Source of the DNA: an uncultured Actinomycetes bacterium
Lineage (GTDB): Bacteria > Actinomycetota > Acidimicrobiia > Acidimicrobiales > Acidimicrobilacustridaceae
DNA: 8,645 bases
Assembly: GCA_945957335.1 (NCBI GenBank)
Contig: CAMFLJ010000148.1
Span: 1-8,645, forward strand
Direction of reading: 5' to 3'
Shown here: positions 1 to 4,664 of the stretch, in pieces
Numbering within the stretch: position 1 is the first letter of the stretch
How the letters are laid out: each line of letters opens with the position of its first letter
Position numbers and translations under genes: made by a program
The notes under the pieces: model-generated
The model's input: only the letters and a program-made list of their open reading frames with translations
Databases searched by the model: none
Told to the model about the DNA's origin: nothing

Positions 1-644
1 GCCTTCGGCTCGCCCAGCACGCCGACGAGGTAGGCGAGCACGTCGCGCACGGCGATCGGCTGGCAGCGGGTCTCGACCCACGTCGGCGTGACCATCGCCG
101 GCAGCACCTCGACGAGGTGGCGCAGCATCTCGAACGACGCCGAGCCCGAGCCGATCACGACCGCGGCCCGAAGCTCGGTGCATGGCACCGGACCCGACCG
201 CAGGATCGTGCCCACCTCGTGGCGGCTGCGCAGGTGGGGTGAGAGGTCGGCGCCGGCGTCGTCGCCGAGCCCACCGAGGTAGACCAGCTGCTCGGCGCCG
301 GCTTCCGCTGCGGCGTCGCGCACGTTGGTGGCGGCGGCGCGGTCGCGGGCCTCCCAGTCGCCCTCGCCGCCGATCGAGTGCACGAGGTGGTAGGCGGCGC
401 GCACCCCGGCGAAGGCGTCGGCCAGCGACGCCGGGTCGAGCACGTCGCCCCTGACGACCTCGACCGCACCCGACCACTCCTCGGCGTCGAGCTTGGCCGG
501 GTTGCGCACCAGGGCCCGCACGCGGTGGCCGGCGGCGACCAGTTCGGTCACCAGGCGCCGCCCGATGTAGCCGGTGGCGCCCAGCACGAGCACGGGCCGG
601 TCGTCGGCCGGGTCCGGCGTCGTCACCTGCTCGGGGTCGTCCAC
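1..644 (-). CDS. SDR/NmrA-like NAD(P)-binding protein, YbjT type (3' end outside window)
   Basis: About 214 codons are present, and the C-terminal part lies beyond the left edge. The N-terminal Rossmann signature GATGYIG (residues 22-28) follows the strand PVLVL, as in atypical short-chain dehydrogenases that bind NAD(P). Later segments YHLVHSIGG (~85-93), LVYLGGLG (~120-127), LSPHLRSRHEVG (~134-145), IGSGSASFEML (~164-174) and QPIAVRDVLAYLVG (~195-208) are typical of the YbjT-like group, which often carries a DUF2867 domain after the SDR part. That second domain would be outside the window. The start is the GTG at 642-644: an in-frame TAG at 654-656 lies only four codons upstream, no in-frame ATG follows early, and AGGA at 652-655 is a fair ribosome site. 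The gene is divergent from the esterase operon. Substrate and reaction are unknown. The family call is firm, the function is not. Confidence 0.88.
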   Translation of the reverse strand, partial: MDDPEQVTTPDPADDRPVLVLGATGYIGRRLVTELVAAGHRVRALVRNPAKLDAEEWSGAVEVVRGDVLDPASLADAFAGVRAAYHLVHSIGGEGDWEARDRAAATNVRDAAAEAGAEQLVYLGGLGDDAGADLSPHLRSRHEVGTILRSGPVPCTELRAAVVIGSGSASFEMLRHLVEVLPAMVTPTWVETRCQPIAVRDVLAYLVGVLGEPK

Positions 645-694
645 CCCGCGTTCCTACCGCCCCGCCGCCCCCGTCGCCGGGTCGGGCCCGACAT

Positions 695-744
695 CCCCAT
701 GGCTCGATTCGCGCCCCTGGAGGGGCGCGAATCGAGCCACGGGG
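695..744. repeat. Long near-perfect palindrome (hairpin 1)
   Basis: Positions 700-718 and 721-739 are perfect reverse complements, 19 bp per arm with a two-base centre. After one mismatch (699 against 740) four more pairs (695-698 with 741-744) extend it to 50 bp. The outer half-site reads TGGCTCGATTCG. It lies between two divergent gene starts, so it is not a terminator for either gene. It could be a dispersed intergenic palindrome of the REP/BIME kind, a regulatory site, or a cruciform-forming element. The structure is seen directly; the role is not known. Confidence 0.85.
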
Positions 745-761
745 CCGCCGTCCTCCTCCCG

Positions 762-803
762 ATGGCTCGATCGGGCCCGTCGGGGCGTGCCGAAACGAGC
801 CAT
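762..803. repeat. Imperfect palindrome sharing the half-site of hairpin 1 (hairpin 2)
   Basis: Outer arms ATGGCTCG (762-769) and CGAGCCAT (796-803) pair perfectly. Inside, TCGG (771-774) pairs with CCGA (790-793) and GCCC (775-778) pairs with GGGC (783-786), leaving a four-base loop and small bulges at 770, 787-789 and 794-795. The end sequence ATGGCTCG is the same as in the neighbouring palindrome at 695-744, but the inner sequence has diverged. The two therefore look like related copies of one element, 17 bp apart. Confidence 0.75.
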
Positions 804-828
804 GGGGGGGGAGGGGTCGGAGGGGTCG
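804..828 (+). repeat. G-rich tract with 9-bp tandem direct repeat
   Basis: A run of eight G (804-811) leads into two head-to-tail copies of GAGGGGTCG (811-819 and 820-828). The G runs satisfy the simple G-quadruplex pattern of four runs of three or more G with short loops, on the plus strand at 804-825. The tract ends a few bases before the likely -10 element of the esterase operon, so it covers the expected -35 region. A regulatory role is an inference only. Confidence 0.5.
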
Positions 829-832
829 GCGG

Positions 833-838
833 TAGCGT
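833..838 (+). promoter_or_regulatory. Putative -10 element of the esterase-queC-queE operon
   Basis: TAGCGT fits the actinobacterial TANNNT -10 pattern and is the best match upstream of the esterase. Transcription would begin near 845, giving a leader of about 28 bases that contains the ribosome site at 861-869. No convincing -35 box is seen; that position is taken by the G-rich repeat. Confidence 0.45.
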
Positions 839-872
839 GACCGGCGCCCGGGAGGCGGGCGAGGAGGAGTCG

Positions 873-2396
873 ATGATCGTCACCACGGCCCAGGGTCGGA
901 TCGAGGGCTTCGAGCGCAACGGGGCCTGGCAGTTCCGCGGCATCCCCTACGCCGCGCCGCCCGTCGGCGAGCGCCGGTTCCGCCCGCCCGCACCCCCCGA
1001 GCCGTGGGAGGGCGTCCGCTCCGGTCGCGAGTTCGGGGCCATCTCCTGCCAGGGCACCGGTGGCACCACCGCCTTCCTCGGCGAGCAGGCCCGTGAGACC
1101 TCCGAGGACTGCCTCTTCCTCAACGTGCTCACCCCGGGCTGCGACGACGGGGCCCGGCCGGTCGTGGTGTGGATCCACGGCGGCGGCTTCGTCAACGGCT
1201 CGGGCTCCACGCCCTGGTACGACGGCACCCGCATGGCCACCCGCGGCGACGTCGTGGTCGTCACGGTCAACTACCGCCTCGGGGCGGCCGGCTTCCTGTG
1301 GCTCGGCGACCTCGACCCGTCGTACCGGTCGAGCGGCGTGAACGGCCTGCTCGACCAGGCCGCGGCGCTGCGGTGGGTGCAGGAGAACATCGCCGGCTTC
1401 GGTGGCGACCCGGGCAACGTCACCATCGTCGGCGAGTCGGCCGGGGCGATGAGCGTGTCGACGCTGCTGGCCCTGCCCGCGGCTCGTGGCCTGTTCCACC
1501 GGGCGGTGGCCGAGAGCGGTGCCGCCTCCAACACCTTCCCGCCGCGGATCGCCGCCGAGATCACCTCGTCGATGATGAGCCGGCTGGAGGTCACCGACCT
1601 CGACGGCCTGCTCGCCGCCGACCCCGACGCGCTCGTCGCCGCCGCCGGCAAGGTCACCGGCGAGATCTTCCACGACCCGGCCCGCATCGCCGGGCGCACC
1701 GGCATCGCGCTGGCCATGGCGTTCCAGCCCGTCGTCGACGGCGAGTGGCTGCCCGCCGACCCGCTCGAGGCGGTGCGCCGAGGTGAGGCCGCCGACGTGC
1801 CGTTCCTCACCGGCACCAACCTCGACGAGTGGAACCTGTTCCGGCTCATGAGCCCCAGCGGCCTCGACCACCCGGCGCTGCTCGAGCGGCTCGACACCCA
1901 CTTCGGCGACGGCCACCGGGTGCACGAGGCCTACGCCGCGTCGGTGCCCGCCGGGGCCACGCCCGACGACCTGTGGAGCGCGGTGCTCACCGACGTCACC
2001 TTCCGCATGCCGACCGTGCGCCTGGTCGAGGCCCGCGCCGAGGGCGCCACCAGCCCGACCCACCAGTACCTGTTCACGTGGGCCTCGCCCGCCTTCGGCG
2101 GCATCGCGGGCTCGTGCCACGCCCTCGAGATCCCGTTCGTGTTCGGGGTGCTCGCCAACCCCGGCGCCGAGCTGATCCTCGGCGGCGAGGCCGGGGACGA
2201 CCTGTGGGCGCTGTCGGACGCCATGCAGGACGCCTGGATCGCGTTCGCCCGCACCGGCGACCCCAACCACCCGGGCCTGCCCGAGTGGCCGGCGTGGGAC
2301 CCCGAGAGCCGCCCGGTGATGCGCTTCGACGTCGAGCCGGCGCTCGTGCACGACCCGGGCCGGGCCGAGCGGCTGCTGTGGGAGGGTGTGCTGTGA
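873..2396 (+). CDS. Carboxylesterase type B (para-nitrobenzyl esterase-like)
   Basis: This 507-residue alpha/beta hydrolase has the usual length for bacterial type-B carboxylesterases and no signal peptide, so it is probably cytoplasmic and hydrolyses carboxylic esters. The oxyanion-hole motif HGGGF is at 102-106. The nucleophile Ser189 sits in GESAG (187-191), within the family block FGGDPGNVTIVGESAGAMS. The acid is probably Glu319 in TNLDEWNLF and the base His416 in GSCHALEIPF, so the triad looks intact. Cys59 and Cys80 match the conserved N-terminal pair (EDCLFLNV). The ATG at 873 is preceded by a strong ribosome site, GAGGAGGAG (861-869). The last four bases overlap the queC start, which implies translational coupling. 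The natural substrate cannot be read from sequence, and an esterase is not a known step of preQ0 synthesis. Confidence 0.93.
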   Translation: MIVTTAQGRIEGFERNGAWQFRGIPYAAPPVGERRFRPPAPPEPWEGVRSGREFGAISCQGTGGTTAFLGEQARETSEDCLFLNVLTPGCDDGARPVVVWIHGGGFVNGSGSTPWYDGTRMATRGDVVVVTVNYRLGAAGFLWLGDLDPSYRSSGVNGLLDQAAALRWVQENIAGFGGDPGNVTIVGESAGAMSVSTLLALPAARGLFHRAVAESGAASNTFPPRIAAEITSSMMSRLEVTDLDGLLAADPDALVAAAGKVTGEIFHDPARIAGRTGIALAMAFQPVVDGEWLPADPLEAVRRGEAADVPFLTGTNLDEWNLFRLMSPSGLDHPALLERLDTHFGDGHRVHEAYAASVPAGATPDDLWSAVLTDVTFRMPTVRLVEARAEGATSPTHQYLFTWASPAFGGIAGSCHALEIPFVFGVLANPGAELILGGEAGDDLWALSDAMQDAWIAFARTGDPNHPGLPEWPAWDPESRPVMRFDVEPALVHDPGRAERLLWEGVL

Positions 2397-3124
2397 GCAC
2401 GCCAGCGCCCCCCACGTCCGAGCGCCGTCCAGCTGTGGTGCTGCTCTCGGGCGGCCTCGACTCCACCACCTGCCTGGCCCTCGCCCGGCAGCAGGGGTTC
2501 GAGCCGGTGGCCCTCAGCTTCCGCTACGGGCAACGCCACACCGTCGAGCTCGACTGCGCCCGACAGGTGGCCGAGGCCGCCGGCGTCGAGCACCTGGTGG
2601 CCGACATCGACCTCGCCGCGTTCGGCGGCTCGGCCCTCGTCGACGACGCCCTCGAGGTTCCCAAGCACGACGACGTCGCCGAGCTGGCCGCCGAGGCCGC
2701 GGGCGACGAGATCCCGATCACCTACGTGCCCGCCCGCAACACGATCTTCCTGAGCTTCGCCGTGGCCGTGGCCGAGGTGCGCGGCGCCGCCGACATCTTC
2801 ATCGGCGTCAACGCGGTCGACTACTCGGGCTACCCCGACTGCCGCCCCGAGTTCGTCGCCGCCTTCGAGGAGATGGCCAACCTGGCCACCCGCGCCGGCG
2901 TCGAGGGCAACCGCCTCACGATCCACACGCCGCTGATCTCGTTGACCAAGGCCGAGATCGTGCAGCTCGGCGTGGGCCTCGGCGTCGACTACTCGGTCAC
3001 CTCGACCTGCTACGACCCGGGCCCCGACGGCGGGGCGTGCGGCCGCTGCGACGCGTGCCTGCTGCGGGCCAAGGGCTTCGCCGACGCCGGCGTGCCCGAC
3101 CCCACCCGCTACACCGCGGCCTGA
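2393..3124 (+). CDS. queC: 7-cyano-7-deazaguanine (preQ0) synthase QueC
   Basis: QueC converts 7-carboxy-7-deazaguanine to preQ0 using ATP and ammonia, in the cytoplasm; preQ0 leads to queuosine in tRNA or to other 7-deazapurines. The 243-residue product has the PP-loop SGGLDST (19-25) that binds ATP, the block YVPARNTIFLSFA (111-123), GVNAVDYSGYPDCRPEF (138-154), and a zinc site of four cysteines, Cys206, Cys216, Cys219 and Cys222 (C-x9-C-x2-C-x2-C). All key residues are present. The start is the GTG at 2393, which overlaps the esterase stop as GTGA; GGAGGG at 2381-2386 is a well-placed ribosome site. queE follows 14 bp downstream. queD, folE and queF are not in the window. Confidence 0.97.
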   Translation: MSTPAPPTSERRPAVVLLSGGLDSTTCLALARQQGFEPVALSFRYGQRHTVELDCARQVAEAAGVEHLVADIDLAAFGGSALVDDALEVPKHDDVAELAAEAAGDEIPITYVPARNTIFLSFAVAVAEVRGAADIFIGVNAVDYSGYPDCRPEFVAAFEEMANLATRAGVEGNRLTIHTPLISLTKAEIVQLGVGLGVDYSVTSTCYDPGPDGGACGRCDACLLRAKGFADAGVPDPTRYTAA

Positions 3125-3138
3125 CGGGGGCGCTCGCC

Positions 3139-3777
3139 GTGTCGACCTACCTGGTGAAGGAGACGTTCCTCACCCTCCAGGGCGAGGGTGCCCACGCCGG
3201 GCGCCCGGCGGTGTTCTGCCGCTTCACCGGCTGCAACCTCTGGACCGGTCGCGAGGAGCACCGGGCCAGCGCCATCTGCCGCTTCTGCGACACCGACTTC
3301 GTGGGCACCGACGGCCCCGGCGGCGGCACGTTCCGCGGCGCCGAGGCCCTGGCCGCCCACGTGCGCTCGTTCTGGCCCGACGACTCACCCGGGTTCGTGG
3401 TGTGCACCGGCGGCGAGCCCACGCTGCAGCTCGACGACGAGGCCGTCGCCGCCCTCCACGATGCGGGCCTCGAGGTCGCCATCGAGACCAACGGCACCCG
3501 CCCGGTGCCCGCCGGCGTCGACTGGGTGTGCCTCAGCCCCAAGGCGGGTGCCGAGGTGGTGCTCGACCGGGCCGACGAGCTCAAGCTCGTGTTCCCCCAG
3601 GCCGAGCCCGAGGCCGCGCCCGAGCGATGGGCCGGGTTCCCGGCCGGGGTGCGCTCGTTGCAGCCGATGGACGGGCCGGATGCCGTCGCCAACACGGCCG
3701 CCGCGGTTGCCTACTGCCTGGAGCACCCGACCTGGCGCCTCTCGGTGCAGACCCACAAGCACCTCGGCATCCCCTGA
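3139..3777 (+). CDS. queE: 7-carboxy-7-deazaguanine synthase QueE, Cx14CxxC type
   Basis: QueE is a radical SAM enzyme that contracts 6-carboxytetrahydropterin to 7-carboxy-7-deazaguanine, the substrate of QueC. In this 212-residue protein the [4Fe-4S] cluster motif is C-x14-C-x2-C (Cys32, Cys47, Cys50), an expanded form of the usual radical SAM CxxxCxxC and the mark of a recognised QueE subfamily. Other family features are LQGEG (13-17), CRFTGCNLW (27-35), the SAM-binding TGGEP (90-94), ETNGT (116-120), LSPK (132-135) and the C-terminal QTHKHLGIP. The GTG at 3139 places the N-terminus STYLVKETFLTLQGEG correctly for the family; the ribosome site is weak (GGGGG, 3126-3130), which fits coupling to queC. 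Cytoplasmic and oxygen-sensitive by family. Confidence 0.96.
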   Translation: MSTYLVKETFLTLQGEGAHAGRPAVFCRFTGCNLWTGREEHRASAICRFCDTDFVGTDGPGGGTFRGAEALAAHVRSFWPDDSPGFVVCTGGEPTLQLDDEAVAALHDAGLEVAIETNGTRPVPAGVDWVCLSPKAGAEVVLDRADELKLVFPQAEPEAAPERWAGFPAGVRSLQPMDGPDAVANTAAAVAYCLEHPTWRLSVQTHKHLGIP

Positions 3778-3826
3778 GCCCGTCTGCGGGAGCGCGCCAC
3801 GCAGGGTCCGACGGATGCCGACCTGT

Positions 3827-3853
3827 GTGACACTTCTCGACGTCCCCTGTCAC
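3827..3853. promoter_or_regulatory. Six-base inverted repeat upstream of small membrane protein gene
   Basis: GTGACA (3827-3832) and TGTCAC (3848-3853) are exact inverted repeats with a 15-base spacer, so their centres are 21 bp apart, about two helical turns. They end 13 bases before the GTG start at 3867. They could be operator half-sites or a weak hairpin after queE. Six-base inverted repeats occur often by chance, so this is tentative. No other clear promoter or terminator is seen between 3778 and 3866. Confidence 0.25.
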
Positions 3854-3866
3854 CGGCGGTGCGTGC

Positions 3867-4094
3867 GTGCTGGACCTCTCACTCTGGAACCTGATCGCGA
3901 TCCCGGTCTACGTGATGGGGGTCCTCGTCACGCACCTGCGTCTGCGCAACTGGTGGATCACCCTGGGTGCGGCTCTCGTCGCGTGGACGGTCGATGGGCA
4001 GCTGGTGCCGCTGGGGGCCGTGATCGCCGGGATGGTGGCGCTGCTGTTCGCCCGGCAGGTGACCGGGTACCTCGCACGTCCACGCCAGGGCTGA
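3867..4094 (+). CDS. Small hydrophobic membrane protein, unknown function
   Basis: I do not recognise this 75-residue protein. It is mostly hydrophobic, with probable membrane segments around residues 6-23 (LWNLIAIPVYVMGVLV), 29-43 (WWITLGAALVAWTV) and 47-68 (VPLGAVIAGMVALLFARQVTGYL), joined by a basic stretch HLRLRNWW. The tail YLARPRQG is positively charged. By my count 67 of 75 codons end in G or C, as expected of a real gene here. An in-frame TGA at 3828-3830 limits the N-terminus, and the GTG at 3867 is the only usual start after it. No good ribosome site is visible, which lowers confidence. It lies 89 bp after queE and could be on that transcript or alone. It converges on the GNAT gene. 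Confidence 0.6.
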   Translation: MLDLSLWNLIAIPVYVMGVLVTHLRLRNWWITLGAALVAWTVDGQLVPLGAVIAGMVALLFARQVTGYLARPRQG

Positions 4095-4120
4095 CGCACA
4101 GGCCGGCGCCGGGCCGTCAG
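4091..4120. terminator. Candidate bidirectional terminator hairpin between convergent genes
   Basis: CTGACG (4091-4096) and CGTCAG (4115-4120) pair exactly around a GC-rich centre that contains the 10-bp palindrome CCGGCGCCGG (4103-4112). The TGA of the small membrane protein lies in the left arm and the TGA of the minus-strand GNAT gene lies in the right arm. The position between convergent genes suits a terminator for both strands. No T-run follows, so it would not be a classical intrinsic terminator. Confidence 0.4.
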
Positions 4121-4632
4121 AGGTCGAGGCGCATCAGCAGGTCGCGCTGCTCCTCGTCGCCGAAGAGGAACGTGTGGTCGCCGATCACGGAGAAACCCAG
4201 GTGCTCGTACACGGCGAGGGCTCTGCGGTTGTGCTCCCAGACGCCCAGCCAGACGAACGGGAAGCCCTCCTGTCGGGCCGTGGCGACCGCCGTCTCCATC
4301 AGTCGACCGCCGAGCCGTCGACCGTGGTGGCTGGCGAGGACGTAGATCTGCTCGACCTCCAGGCCCTCGCGCAGGTGCGACTCCGTCTGGGCCTCACCCC
4401 GGTTGACCTTCAGGAAGCCGACCGGCGTCCCCTCGTCGAGGAGCCACCAGGTCGAGCAGCGCGGGTCCTCCAGCGTCCGGCGCACGGCCTCGGCGGTGAA
4501 CTCACGGGCCACGTGGGCCTGCACCTGCGCGGGGTCGTTGTCGGCCGCGAACGTCTCGACGAACGTTGCGGCCTTCAGGCCGGCGAGGTCGGCGGCGCGC
4601 TCGGGGCCGACTGGTTCCATCTCGATCGACAC
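4117..4632 (-). CDS. GNAT-family N-acetyltransferase
   Basis: This 171-residue protein has the GNAT fold, which moves an acetyl group from acetyl-CoA to an amine. The N-terminal strand and helix SIEMEPVGPERAADLAGLK are followed by TWWLLDEGTPVGFLKV (~61-76), the core strand VEQIYVLASHHGRRLGGRLM (~93-112) with the acetyl-CoA loop, and GVWEHNRRALAVYEHLGF (~130-147). In the loop the first glycine of the common QxxGxG pattern is Arg (HGRRLG), a variation also met in active members. I chose GTG at 4630-4632 because AAGG stands seven bases upstream and the first beta strand is then whole; ATG at 4618-4620 would remove four residues. It starts 32 bp after the glgP stop on the same strand, so the two are probably cotranscribed. 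The acceptor substrate is unknown. Confidence 0.9.
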   Translation of the reverse strand: MSIEMEPVGPERAADLAGLKAATFVETFAADNDPAQVQAHVAREFTAEAVRRTLEDPRCSTWWLLDEGTPVGFLKVNRGEAQTESHLREGLEVEQIYVLASHHGRRLGGRLMETAVATARQEGFPFVWLGVWEHNRRALAVYEHLGFSVIGDHTFLFGDEEQRDLLMRLDL

Positions 4633-4664
4633 GACGACACCTTGGCCCAGGACGGCGACCGGGC

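Noticed and set aside
695..803. The hairpins as transcription terminators
   Set aside because: Flanking genes are divergent, so no transcript from either gene ends here, and no T-run follows either hairpin.
378..872. Upstream extension of the esterase frame
   Set aside because: The added residues have no family similarity and overlap the minus-strand SDR gene and the palindromes. The ATG at 873 has a strong ribosome site and matches the normal family N-terminus.
645..872. preQ1 riboswitch upstream of the que operon
   Set aside because: I looked for the small C-rich/A-rich pseudoknot aptamer layout and saw none. The predicted leader is only about 28 bases long.
654..2351. Long minus-strand open frame across the esterase gene
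   Set aside because: Antisense shadow of a gene with a complete catalytic triad; the product is low-complexity and runs through both palindromes.
3784..3804. Hairpin CTGCG/CGCAG after queE as a terminator
   Set aside because: Only five base pairs with an 11-base loop and no T-run; too weak to call.
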